Shown here: piece by piece, positions 17,872 to 27,025 of the stretch
Layout: the number at the start of each line of letters is the position of its first letter
Position numbering within the stretch: the first letter of the stretch is position 1
Assembly (NCBI RefSeq): GCF_000582685.1
Contig: NZ_KK073768.1
Location: forward strand, 5,291,602 to 5,355,601
DNA length: 64,000 bases
Direction of reading: 5' to 3'
From: [Scytonema hofmanni] UTEX 2349
Lineage (GTDB): Bacteria; Cyanobacteriota; Cyanobacteriia; Cyanobacteriales; Nostocaceae
Notes under the pieces: generated by a model
Told to the model about the DNA's origin: nothing
The model's database searches: none
Seen by the model: the letters and a program-made list of their open reading frames with translations, nothing else
Position numbers and translations under genes: made by a program

Positions 17872-18936
17872 ATGAAAAAAATATCTGCCAATTCAGTGTC
17901 TGCACCAAAAGTCAAGCTCGATTATCCCTTAATGCGAGAGCGACTGCACTGGGTTGATTATGCCAAAGGAATCGGGATATTTTTGGTTGTAGTTGGACAC
18001 GTCCTTCGGGGTTTAATAAATAGTTCAATATTGCAACCTTCTGCACTGTTATTGTTTGTCGATCGCTGGATTTATGGCTTTCACATGCCTTTATTCTTTT
18101 TTACCTCAGGTTTATTTGTCAAGCGATCGCTATCCAAACCTTTCAAACATTTTCTGCTTGATAAGCTGTATGTCATCGTCTACCCCTATTTCCTGTGGTC
18201 GCTAATACAGATGACAATTCAAGCAGTAGCATCACGTTATACCACCACAAACCAGATATCACTTACAAACATTTGGCAGATTATCTATCAACCCTACCAG
18301 CAATTTTGGTTTTTTTATACTCTGTTTGCCATCCTGATAGTTTATGGAATACTTCATAAGCTGAAACTATCTCCAATATTCTTCTTGATTTTTGCTCTTT
18401 TTCTCTACTGTTTACATGGATTAAACGTCAACTTTGGTACTTGGGGTGTATTGTATTTGTTTCGTCGCCATGCTATTTACTTTGCATTAGGAGTAATTTT
18501 CGGTAGTGGCACCTGGCTATCTGTCAAGAGTCAAATTAACCATTTTGCCTTGATATTAATAACCTTAGGTGGATATATAGCAGTTGCACTAGCAGTTCAA
18601 TTTCAACTAACTGAAAATGTGATAGCAATTCCCCTGATTGGAATGTTTGGTATCGTTGCAACAGTAGCTTTGGCTGTTTTACTTAATAAGTTCAATTTAC
18701 TCTTCTTTGTTAAAAATTGGGGAATATTTTCCTTAGAAATTTTTGTGGCTCATATTATTGCTGCATCTACTTTTCGCATCGCGCTGCAAAAAATATTCGG
18801 TTTGACAGAACCCGTCATGCATTTGGTACTAGGAACCGCAATTGGTATTTATGCACCCATTGCCCTCAGTTTAATTTGTTCAAAACTGAATTTTCAAGAT
18901 ATGTTTATACTCCGCTCTTGGAAAAAACAATTCTAG
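17872..18936 (+). CDS. Membrane acyltransferase, family 3 (OafA/YrhL-like)
   Basis: The 354-residue multi-pass protein has the N-terminal motif WVDYAKGIGIFLVVVGHVLRG, where the conserved His is thought to be catalytic. The second family block FHMPLFFFTSGLF follows, and about ten hydrophobic segments are visible. Such proteins transfer acetyl or other acyl groups to surface polysaccharides. It is the last gene of the locus and is convergent with the NRPS gene, 29 bp away. Confidence 0.9.
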   Translation: MKKISANSVSAPKVKLDYPLMRERLHWVDYAKGIGIFLVVVGHVLRGLINSSILQPSALLLFVDRWIYGFHMPLFFFTSGLFVKRSLSKPFKHFLLDKLYVIVYPYFLWSLIQMTIQAVASRYTTTNQISLTNIWQIIYQPYQQFWFFYTLFAILIVYGILHKLKLSPIFFLIFALFLYCLHGLNVNFGTWGVLYLFRRHAIYFALGVIFGSGTWLSVKSQINHFALILITLGGYIAVALAVQFQLTENVIAIPLIGMFGIVATVALAVLLNKFNLLFFVKNWGIFSLEIFVAHIIAASTFRIALQKIFGLTEPVMHLVLGTAIGIYAPIALSLICSKLNFQDMFILRSWKKQF

Positions 18937-18965
18937 GTGCAATTAATTTAACAAAACAAGTAGTA

Positions 18966-21900
18966 TTAAAAGAGGAAATTGCTACTAACAAAGTAGTTAA
19001 AGTACGTGCTTAACAGTCGTGCATCTACAGGAGGACAAACAATAGAAGTTCCTGCCAATCCTTCTAAGGTATTCTGACAATCAAAAGCCTGCCATCCCAT
19101 TGAAGAATTTTCTAAATAAGTTTTCTGTTGACCATAATTTTTTTCTGTCACTAATGGCAACACAGAAATCAATGCATTTTCTTCAGAACGCTTACTCGCA
19201 TTAATCAGGTCTGCTTGCCATTTTTCGTAGGAAATTTGTTGCACAGGATACCCCAAAGAATTGATTTCCTGAATAATTTTGCTTAAATGCAAAGGCTGTT
19301 GATTAACTAAATGAAAGACTTTACCCACTGATTCTTTCTGTCGTGATAAATGGACAATGGCTCGGCTGACATAATCTACAGGTATCATATCCATAAACAA
19401 ATCTAGATCAGGTGCGCTACCCATTTGGATAAAACCTTTCAGGAGTCGGCACATCAAATCATCGGTGTTTGTTACCCCGGTTTGACTATGCCCTGTAATC
19501 ATACCTGGTCTGTAGATACAAACAGGAATACCTCTAGCACGAGATGCCATCAACAACTTTTCAGCTACCCATTTACTTTGACCATACCCATCAGCAGGAA
19601 TCGCACTATCATTGATATATTCTTGTTCGGAAATAGACTTTTTACCAGCGTAGGCATGTGATTCAAAAACGGCTAAACTAGAAATGTAATGAACTGGTTT
19701 CAGTTTGATTTGAGTTGACAGACGCAAAATTTCCTGAGTTCCCAGAACATTAGTAGATCGCAGTAAGCTGTAGGGATAAATTAAATTTACCATCGCCCCA
19801 TTGTGGTAAATAACATCAATGTTTTGGGCTAACTGCTCAAATTGTTCCTCAGACAGTCCCAAAAGTGGCTTTGATAAATCTCCGAAAACGGGGATAATTC
19901 TAGAAGAAAAACTTTCATCTTCAAGTGCATAGCTTTGCAGATTTTTTGGAATTTTATCTTGCACTTGGTCAACATTACCTGCACGGACTAAACAATAAAT
20001 GTTTGCTTGTGTAGAGAGCAAAAGTTCTTGGAGTAAAAAAGCTCCTAAAAATCCCGTTGCTCCAGTTAAGAAAATATTAGCAGGTTCAGTTAGAAGTTCA
20101 AAGTTGCTAGCAGGCGGTAAAATTGTGGGGTCTAAAACAGCATCAGCCTGCAAGTTTTGAATAGTTGTAGTGTTTAAGTTTACCAGGATACCCGATTGAA
20201 AGCATGAATTAATAACTTCAGCAAGTCCGGCTACAGTAGGTTTCTCAAACAAGTACATTAGAGATAACTTCACCTGAAAAACTTCTTCCATTTGAGTAAG
20301 CAATTGGGGAGCTAGTAAAGAATGTCCCCCTAACTCAAAGAAGTTGTCGTAAATTCCGATTGGCTCAATTGCCAAAACTTGCTCCCAAATTTGTGCTAAC
20401 TGTTGCTCAATAGAATTGCGCGGTGCAACATATGCTACTTCTAAATCGGGTCTAGTTTGGTTAGGTTCAGGAAGCGATCGCCTATCTACTTTTTTGCTGG
20501 GTGTCAGTGGTAAGCTATCCATAATTACAAAGCTAGAAGGGATCATGTGGTCTGCTAGGTTTGCTTTTAAGTAGCTGCGTAGCTGTGGAACCAGTTGCTG
20601 AGTTGCATTTTCTTGCGTGGGGTTATTAGCAAAGACACTCCAATCTGACCCTTTTTTGTCAGAGGTATCGACGCCTTTTGATTGACGATCCGTCAGGAGT
20701 TGGGGAGTTACCCTCTTGAATACCACATCGTAATGACCATCATCACCAGAATTTGACCAATTAATTTCTACTGTATAAGGTAATTCAGCGCTTAATGCCC
20801 ATATATCTTCGGGGTCTACAGCAGCTTGGGTAATTTCCCGTAGAGATTCCCTCAACTGAGCAACATTTTGTAGTGCATTGCTGCTAGCTAGCAATTCTAT
20901 TGCTTTCACATCTGCGAGAATCCGAGCATTGGGGACGTGCCGTATTCCCAGTATTTCCGGTTCTGCCACTAGCAATTGGCGCAAAGCTGGTAATGTTAGC
21001 TGCTCCTGTTGCCAATCTAACCACGGATGCTCTACCATGATCGCAACTTCACCCCCTACTTGGAGAATTACATCGTAGCGGAAACGCACCAGTTCGTTGT
21101 GATACCGTCCCCGCTTAATTTGGATCTGCACATTGCTAATTTGGGGTAAATACTGTTGGAGAGCGGTAAAAAAGGCTGGGTCAATTACCAATCCCTTTTC
21201 TTGGTTCAGCCGCTCTTGAATGTGCTGATGCAGTTGGTTTGTGGATAGGGAAGGGGGAGCTTGATACAATTGCACCGATGTATGGAAAGCGGATAGTAGC
21301 GGCAGACTGCGGACATCCCCAACAAAAACGAACCCTCCTGGAGCAACGCGAGCGATCGCACTTTCTAAAACGCTCACTAGATAATCAATACTGGGGAAAT
21401 ACTGAATGACTGAGTTAATTACCACAGCGTCGAAAGTTTCATCTCCTATTCCCTCCAGATTGTCCGCTGCTCGTTGATAAAGCTTTACTTGTGACCAATC
21501 TTGCTGTGATGAATGCAACTGTTGCTCAATATAACTCACTGAGGCAGCTGCAATATCTGTGCCACAATAATATTTGCAATGGGGAGCGATTCTAAATAGC
21601 AGCAGACCTGTACCACAACCAATTTCCAGTATCTGCTTGGGTTTTAAGGAGAGAATCCGCGCTACTGTATGGTCAACCCACTCCCTGACCTCCTCAGCAG
21701 GGACGGGCAGACCTGTATAGCTATTGTTCCAGCCGTTAATATTAAACGTTGGGTCTATTTCCGCTGTGGGTTGGCTGTAAGCATCATCCCATATCTGCTG
21801 CCATTGGGCAGTTTGCTTAAAAGATACATCTTGGGATTGGTCTTGGGGAACCACGTAAGCTATCAAGCGTTTATCGCCTATCTTATCCTCACCACAAGTA

Positions 21901-23231
21901 ACTACTGCTTCCCTAACAGCAGGATGTTGCGTGAGTACCTGTTCAATTTCCCCTAACTCAATGCGAAAGCCGCGAATTTTAACTTGGTGGTCAATTCGCC
22001 CGATGAATTCAATATTACCATCGCTTAGATAGCGAGCTAAATCACCTGTTTTATAAAGGTGCGTTCCTGCTTTTCCACTGAACGGGTCGCAAATAAATCT
22101 CTCATTAGTTAAATCAGGCTGGTTAAGGTAGCCTCTTGCTACACCTATACCCCCAATGTAAAGTTCTCCAGCTACACCAATAGGGACAGTTTCTACAGGG
22201 TCTGTCTGATGGCGCAAATTTTGGTCTAGGAGATAAATCTGGGTGTTGGCGATCGCTCCTCCAATGGAGATGGTAGCATCTTTTGACTCGACTTTGTAGA
22301 CTGTTGACCAAATAGTTGTCTCCGTGGGACCGTACAAGTTCCACAGGGAACAGCACCTCTGCAACAGTTCAGATGCCAGTTTTTGCGTGAGGGCTTCACC
22401 ACCACAGAGAATTTTTAGGTGTTTGTTCCCTTGCCATCCAGCAGCTAACAGCATTTGCCAAGTAGCGGGAGTAGCTTGCATGATGGTTGCATTCATGCTA
22501 TTAAGTTGTTCTTTTAGCAGTTCACCATTAGTAGCTACTTCGCGACTCATTAGCACCAGACGCGCTCCCACGCTTAGGGGCAAATAAATTTCAAGTCCGG
22601 CAATGTCAAAAGATATGGTGGTAACTGCCACTAATATATCTTCTGCCGTCATGCCCGGTTCGCGACGCATGGAAGTTAAAAAGTTGACCACAGACCGATG
22701 CTCAATTTGCACTCCTTTCGGTTTACCTGTGGAGCCAGAGGTGTAGATGGTGTAAGCTAAGTTGTCTGGTGTCACTCCACTGACTGGGTTTTCATCGCTT
22801 TGAGAGTCAATTTTGTGCCAGTCGCTGTCTATACAAACTACTATACTCGGCTGTGTAATTATGCTAGCGTCAAGAATGTCCCGTAATTTACTTTGAGTTA
22901 ATATGACTGAAACTTGGGCATCTCCCAGCATCAAGGCTATGCGCTTTTGGGGATATACTGGGTCTAAGGGTAGGTAAGCTGCACCTGCTTTGAGAATACC
23001 TAAAAGTGCAATGATTGTATAGGGCGATCGCTCCATGCAAATTCCCACTAGCACCTCTGGTCTTACTCCCAAAGTCCGTAAGTAGTGCGCTACTTTGTTG
23101 GACAACCTATTTATTTCTTTGTAGGTGAGTTGCTGATCCTCAAAAATGACAGCAACACTGTTAGGAATTTGTTCTACTTGATCTTCAAATAACTGATGAA
23201 CACAAGCTGTTTGGTTATAATAGGCTTCCAT
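18966..23231 (-). CDS. Single-module NRPS: adenylation, methyltransferase, carrier, thioester reductase
   Basis: The ~1421-residue product has no condensation domain. The adenylation domain (1 to about 470) shows YTIYTSGSTGKPKG, NLYGPTETTIW, YKTGDLARY and GRIDHQVKIRGFRIELGE. A methyltransferase is embedded after it (about 480-860, SAM motif ILEIGCGTGLLL), then the A10 motif PLTPSKKVDRRSLP, and a carrier domain with FFELGGHSLL (Ser near 1000). The C-terminal NAD(P)H reductase (from about 1070) has IFLTGATGFLG and YGQSKW. Pocket residues D209-I210-L213-Q252-L275-G277-L299-I307-W308-K match a glycine-type code as I remember it. I infer an N-methylglycyl thioester released by reduction. ATG 23231 was chosen; a TTG nine codons earlier is possible. 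Confidence 0.9.
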   Translation of the reverse strand: MEAYYNQTACVHQLFEDQVEQIPNSVAVIFEDQQLTYKEINRLSNKVAHYLRTLGVRPEVLVGICMERSPYTIIALLGILKAGAAYLPLDPVYPQKRIALMLGDAQVSVILTQSKLRDILDASIITQPSIVVCIDSDWHKIDSQSDENPVSGVTPDNLAYTIYTSGSTGKPKGVQIEHRSVVNFLTSMRREPGMTAEDILVAVTTISFDIAGLEIYLPLSVGARLVLMSREVATNGELLKEQLNSMNATIMQATPATWQMLLAAGWQGNKHLKILCGGEALTQKLASELLQRCCSLWNLYGPTETTIWSTVYKVESKDATISIGGAIANTQIYLLDQNLRHQTDPVETVPIGVAGELYIGGIGVARGYLNQPDLTNERFICDPFSGKAGTHLYKTGDLARYLSDGNIEFIGRIDHQVKIRGFRIELGEIEQVLTQHPAVREAVVTCGEDKIGDKRLIAYVVPQDQSQDVSFKQTAQWQQIWDDAYSQPTAEIDPTFNINGWNNSYTGLPVPAEEVREWVDHTVARILSLKPKQILEIGCGTGLLLFRIAPHCKYYCGTDIAAASVSYIEQQLHSSQQDWSQVKLYQRAADNLEGIGDETFDAVVINSVIQYFPSIDYLVSVLESAIARVAPGGFVFVGDVRSLPLLSAFHTSVQLYQAPPSLSTNQLHQHIQERLNQEKGLVIDPAFFTALQQYLPQISNVQIQIKRGRYHNELVRFRYDVILQVGGEVAIMVEHPWLDWQQEQLTLPALRQLLVAEPEILGIRHVPNARILADVKAIELLASSNALQNVAQLRESLREITQAAVDPEDIWALSAELPYTVEINWSNSGDDGHYDVVFKRVTPQLLTDRQSKGVDTSDKKGSDWSVFANNPTQENATQQLVPQLRSYLKANLADHMIPSSFVIMDSLPLTPSKKVDRRSLPEPNQTRPDLEVAYVAPRNSIEQQLAQIWEQVLAIEPIGIYDNFFELGGHSLLAPQLLTQMEEVFQVKLSLMYLFEKPTVAGLAEVINSCFQSGILVNLNTTTIQNLQADAVLDPTILPPASNFELLTEPANIFLTGATGFLGAFLLQELLLSTQANIYCLVRAGNVDQVQDKIPKNLQSYALEDESFSSRIIPVFGDLSKPLLGLSEEQFEQLAQNIDVIYHNGAMVNLIYPYSLLRSTNVLGTQEILRLSTQIKLKPVHYISSLAVFESHAYAGKKSISEQEYINDSAIPADGYGQSKWVAEKLLMASRARGIPVCIYRPGMITGHSQTGVTNTDDLMCRLLKGFIQMGSAPDLDLFMDMIPVDYVSRAIVHLSRQKESVGKVFHLVNQQPLHLSKIIQEINSLGYPVQQISYEKWQADLINASKRSEENALISVLPLVTEKNYGQQKTYLENSSMGWQAFDCQNTLEGLAGTSIVCPPVDARLLSTYFNYFVSSNFLF

Positions 23232-23366
23232 TTTCAGCAAAATAATCTGTATTCTCAAGCATAAAATTAGATGCGCTGACTTTGATTGGAGTTGGTAATT
23301 TCAATCCCGTAGACGAGGCAGCTTTTATCCATGCTTTTGAATCTACCATCTATCTGTACCTATTTT

Positions 23367-23814
23367 TTAGCGGTAGCTTGGTGATGAAGCTTTAAGTCGC
23401 GGTAGAATTGGCGATCGCTTAGGTGAAGCAAATATCCTGCAAGAATTTGGTAAGTTGCAAGACAACCCCCAGCAAGCATTAGAATATCTCCACCAAGCTC
23501 AAAATCTCTACATTCAAATTGGTGATATATATAGTCAAAGTCGCAATCTGCTGTTTATCGCTGATGTCGAGTTAAAGATGGGAGAATCAAACGCAGCAAT
23601 TATTTCTTTAAATGAAGCTGCGACACTCGCTGCCGAAATTAACTATACACCATTCCAAGAATACGCTCAAGCTCGCATCGCCCAGATTAATACACCCTCT
23701 TCCCCATCTGTGGGAATCAAAGACAGATTTATCAACTTTACCCAGAAGCGTTGGGTGCAATTTACCTTTTGTTTTCTAGTTGGATTAATTGCTTTCCTCT
23801 TGTGGCGTCGTTAA
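23367..23814 (+). pseudogene. C-terminal remnant of a TPR-repeat protein with a membrane anchor
   Basis: A frame open from about 23367 lacks a clear start. It encodes TPR-like helices (GRIGDRLGEANILQEFGKLQ, then ALEYLHQAQNLYIQIGD and SRNLLFIADVELKMG) followed by a C-terminal hydrophobic segment and WRR. The IGDRLGEAN pattern is typical of long cyanobacterial TPR proteins, so this looks like the tail of a gene whose front was lost. If translated, a TTG at 23455 would give 119 residues. The last codons are included in the ~138-bp duplication at 23782/24060. Confidence 0.6.
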
Positions 23815-24197
23815 GAGCAAAGTTCGCAAGTTGAATTCTTCAGAATAGGGTCTATATGTCCACACCTTTTCCATCATGAATACAATACCTTGTCAACTTT
23901 CACATGTCAATAGGAAAAACCGAGTTTCTTCAACAATGCGATCGCTAAAATGACACCCTAGCGTTGGGTGCAATACATCAAAGAATTAAGGAAACGCAGA
24001 TGAACGCAGATGGACGCAGATAAATCTGTACTTGATTCAAACGAGAACCGCTATAGTCTGATTAATTGCTTTTCTCTTGTGGGGTGGTTAAGAGCAAAGT
24101 TTGTAAGTTGAATTCTTCAGGATAGGGTCTATATGTCCACACCTTTTCCATTATGAATACAATACCTTGTCAAGTTTCACATGTCAATAGAAAAAAC
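23782..24197. repeat. Direct ~138-bp duplication of the TPR gene tail and 3' flank
   Basis: Copy 1 (about 23782-23920) covers the final codons of the TPR remnant and its downstream sequence. Copy 2 (about 24060-24197) repeats it with a few percent divergence. The spacer between them contains a GAACGCAGATGGACGCAGAT repeat and a CGAGAACCGCTATA motif that recurs near 50140. Confidence 0.8.
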
Positions 24198-24232
24198 AAT
24201 ATCCCCGGCTTCTTCTGTGAAGTCGGGGATAT
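24193..24232 (-). terminator. Intrinsic terminator of mnmA
   Basis: The stem ATATCCCCG/CGGGGATAT (24199-24207 with 24224-24232) is followed on the minus strand by TGTTTTTT. It lies 30 bp beyond the mnmA stop. Confidence 0.7.
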
Positions 24233-24261
24233 GAGTTTTGAGAGCGCTGAAGCGCTCACTA

Positions 24262-25317
24262 CTAATTAAACTTTTCGATAATGCCCCCACCTAAGACTTT
24301 ATCGCCTTCGTACCAAACGGCAGCTTGTCCGGGGGTGATGCTGAACTGGGGTTCGTCAAACACTAAGCGGACTCTATAATCTTCTAGGGGAATGATGGTT
24401 GCGGGTACGGGGTTTGAACGATAGCGAATTTGGACTTCGGCACGAATTGGGGTTGATGGTTCGGCTATAGAAACCCAGTTTACACGTTGTACAGTGCATT
24501 CTGGTTCGGTGGCGAGAGTGCGATCGCCTACTATCACTTTATTATTCACCGCATCCAACCCAATTACATACAGCGGTTCGGCAGCGGCAATACCTAAACC
24601 TTTGCGCTGTCCTATGGTGTAATGATGGACACCATCGTGTTGTCCCAGCACTTTGCCGTCACCATCGACAATATCGCCTTTTTTCGGTGCTAAATATTTA
24701 TCTAGAAAAGCTCGCATTGAACCGTTACTTTCTACCAAGCATAAATCTTGGCTTTCTGGCTTGTCAGCGGTTTTCAAGTTATATTCGGCAGCGATGCGAC
24801 GCGTATCTGTCTTATGTAATTCTCCAAGTGGGAACACTGTTGCGGCAAGTAAATCTTGCGACAAATCGTAGAGAAAATAAGATTGGTCTTTGTTGCGATC
24901 TACAGCACGTAAAAGCTCGTAACGATTAGTAGCTTCGTTGTAGCTAATTTTGGCATAATGACCCGTAGCGATGCGATCGCATCCCAATTGTTCGCGGGCA
25001 TATTGTATCATTGGAGCAAACTTGACAGTTTTATTGCATTGGGAACAAGGCAACGGTGTAATACCAGCGCTGTAACCAGATACGAGATAATCGACAATGT
25101 TGGTTTGAAAGACTTCGCGAATATCAACAACTTGATGGGGAATACCCAATTGTTCACAGATATAAGCCGCGTCGATCATACCCTCAGAACAGCATTGACC
25201 TTTGCCTTTCATTAGCCAAAGAGTCAAACCAACAACTTCATAACCTTGATTATGCAGGATAGCAGCAGCAGCGGAACTGTCAACGCCACCAGAAAGACCA
25301 ACGACGACTTTTTTCAT
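24262..25317 (-). CDS. mnmA: tRNA-specific 2-thiouridylase
   Basis: The 351-residue cytosolic enzyme thiolates U34 of tRNAs for Lys, Glu and Gln using ATP and persulfide sulfur. The N-terminal PP-loop is GLSGGVDSSAAAA. The first catalytic cysteine region reads TPLPCSQCNKTVKF and the second lies in KPESQDLCLV. The C-terminal part carries HHYTIGQRKGLGI and the beta-barrel end. The extra CCSE stretch near residue 42 and the TPLPCSQCN form suggest a variant subgroup with additional cysteines. Length is normal. It is monocistronic with its own terminator. Confidence 0.96.
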   Translation of the reverse strand: MKKVVVGLSGGVDSSAAAAILHNQGYEVVGLTLWLMKGKGQCCSEGMIDAAYICEQLGIPHQVVDIREVFQTNIVDYLVSGYSAGITPLPCSQCNKTVKFAPMIQYAREQLGCDRIATGHYAKISYNEATNRYELLRAVDRNKDQSYFLYDLSQDLLAATVFPLGELHKTDTRRIAAEYNLKTADKPESQDLCLVESNGSMRAFLDKYLAPKKGDIVDGDGKVLGQHDGVHHYTIGQRKGLGIAAAEPLYVIGLDAVNNKVIVGDRTLATEPECTVQRVNWVSIAEPSTPIRAEVQIRYRSNPVPATIIPLEDYRVRLVFDEPQFSITPGQAAVWYEGDKVLGGGIIEKFN

Positions 25318-25648
25318 AGGAATACACGGTATACGGGAACTCAGCTTTTCAAAGCTGAGAGGGAAGCGGCACGAGCGATTAAAATCGCCGTGAATATTCT
25401 GATACCATTACCGCCTTGGGGTTGTTTAATTCGGTGTACTTTTGTGATGTACTTTCAATGGGACAATTGCCATTTCAAATCTGACAACCCTGTACGCATA
25501 ATGTTTATGAATGAGCCTCCCTTGCGGGGTAATGTTCGCTTCGACCTGTTATAAGGGCTTGTTAGGCTTGCAACACTGTTCCAGTGACTTTAGAACTGTT
25601 TAATTACAAGCGACAGAGCGGGGAACTAGCGTCGCATTCCGAGGTGTC
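25318..25648. other. Intergenic region, no recognisable content
   Basis: A short frame crosses this stretch, but its composition and lack of a motif do not support a gene. It separates mnmA from the small reading frame at 25649 and may hold that peptide's promoter. Confidence 0.4.
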
Positions 25649-25747
25649 ATGACCCAAATAACGCTTAACCTATTGCTAGGTGGTCTGGTCAGCACAGCTT
25701 GTTTGATTTCTCTTGCAAGCTCAGTGGCTTTAGCCCTGAGTTACTGA
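25649..25747 (+). CDS. Possible 32-residue single-span membrane peptide
   Basis: ATG 25649 lies five bases after a GAGG Shine-Dalgarno-like sequence. It opens a 32-codon frame reading MTQITLNLLLGGLVSTACLI and continuing with a hydrophobic Ala/Ser/Leu-rich tail to TGA at 25745. Nearly the whole peptide could form one transmembrane helix. Small single-span proteins are common in cyanobacterial photosystem, cytochrome b6f and NDH complexes, but this does not match the Pet, Psa or Psb subunits I remember. A ribosome-binding site and uniform hydrophobicity are the only evidence. Confidence 0.4.
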   Translation: MTQITLNLLLGGLVSTACLISLASSVALALSY

Positions 25748-25858
25748 CATCCGGAAATTGAGCTTAGGCAACTTATTCTAAGCTAACACTATGTATTTAC
25801 TACAACGGTTAACTGATTAGTTCCAGGAAAAAATTATCTAGAAATATTGACAAAACTT

Positions 25859-26797
25859 ATGTTAAGTGCAATACCAATTCAAGAGTCAAAACGCGCAGAG
25901 ACGCGATTAATCGCGTCTGTACAAGGGTCAAGAGTCAAAGGTCAAGAATTTACTTCCTTAGTTTCTCTACTTTCGCTACTTTCCGTACTTTCCCTACTCT
26001 TCTACTCTAACCCAGCACAAGCGCAAATCAATCGCAACGGGGTTTTGCTTGCTCAACAACCTTTACCACCACTACCGCAAAACTTGCAACCACCGATTCC
26101 CTTTAATCAAGAGGCATTACCGCAGTTCAATACAGCGCAACAAACTGACTTTAATTCTCAAACCACCTACCAAACAACTCCACCTGATCAAGAGTTTAAT
26201 AATAATCAGTATCAGTATCAATATCAATATCAATATCAAAACAACCAGAACGTAGGTAGATACGTGGTTTATGTCGATAATGGTAATTCTGGATTACTGC
26301 AACAAGTACGTCGAGTTGAACCCACAGCTTTATTAAGACAATATCAAGGACGTTCTGTAATCCAAGCTGGAACCTTTAGTAAACCAGATAACGCTCAACG
26401 GCGCGTCAGAGAACTGGCAGACAACGGAATCAATGGAGTACGGATCGTTAGTTCCAACGGACAGGAAATACCCGGAGGTTATTCAGGAGGTTATTCAGGA
26501 GGTTATTCAGGAGGTTATTCAGGAGGCTATTCAGGAGGCTATTCAGGAGGCTATTCTGGGAATAATAGAAGTAATTATTACTATGTAGTGATTCCGGGGC
26601 GATCGCAAGATTTACCAGTAATTGAAGACAAAATTAGACGCAATATCGGACAAAGGGCGGTAATATTGCAAAGAAACCAGCCACTAGGGTCACATGTAGC
26701 TGTTGGAGGTTTTACTCAACGAACCGTAGCAGAACAATGGAACAGTTATCTGCGAAATTTAGGCTTCGGTAATGCCAGAGTTTATTACGGAAAGTAA
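25859..26797 (+). CDS. Secreted SPOR-like protein with GGYS and QY repeats
   Basis: The ~312-residue product has a long N-terminus, a hydrophobic signal segment and a cleavage-like AQAQ. A Pro/Gln-rich linker and a (YQ)n run follow. A SPOR-like block reads SVIQAGTFSKPDNAQRRVRE, then come seven GGYS repeats and a second SPOR-like half (YYVVIPGRS to SHVAVGGFTQRTVAEQW). SPOR domains bind denuded peptidoglycan glycans at septa, so a cell-wall role is inferred. ATG 25859 was preferred to a TTG four codons upstream. The pre-signal segment includes a palindromic GACGCGATTAATCGCGTC repeat, so the true start could be an internal one. Confidence 0.75.
   Translation: MLSAIPIQESKRAETRLIASVQGSRVKGQEFTSLVSLLSLLSVLSLLFYSNPAQAQINRNGVLLAQQPLPPLPQNLQPPIPFNQEALPQFNTAQQTDFNSQTTYQTTPPDQEFNNNQYQYQYQYQYQNNQNVGRYVVYVDNGNSGLLQQVRRVEPTALLRQYQGRSVIQAGTFSKPDNAQRRVRELADNGINGVRIVSSNGQEIPGGYSGGYSGGYSGGYSGGYSGGYSGGYSGNNRSNYYYVVIPGRSQDLPVIEDKIRRNIGQRAVILQRNQPLGSHVAVGGFTQRTVAEQWNSYLRNLGFGNARVYYGK
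26474..26557. repeat. 12-bp coding tandem repeat (GGYS x7)
   Basis: Seven units of GGAGGTTATTCA, the last three with GGCTAT instead of GGTTAT, lie inside the SPOR-like gene. The near identity of the units suggests recent slippage, and copy number may vary between strains. Confidence 0.9.
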
Positions 26798-26802
26798 CAT
26801 CG

Positions 26803-27022
26803 TATGATATAATGCCCGACAAATCACACATATTGTAGAGACGTTCCGGTGGAACGTCTTTACGACGGTTGCAATATTTTTATTAATGTTAATTAAGCGG
26901 GCATGATATGACCCTTGATATCATATCCGACAAATGACACATATTGTAAAGACGTTCCGGCGGAACGTCTCTACGACGGTTGCGACGTTTTTATTACTGT
27001 TAATTAAACGGACATGATATGA
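26803..27022. repeat. Two tandem copies of a ~105-bp hairpin repeat
   Basis: Units at about 26803-26911 and 26918-27022 share ends that are complementary (GATATCATATCCG against CGGACATGATAT) and a central GAGACGTTCC/GGAACGTCT hairpin. The second unit stops two or three bases before the nnr start codon. Shorter copies of the hairpin lie at 28592-28650 and 58756-58791. Confidence 0.85.
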
Positions 27023-27025
27023 CTC

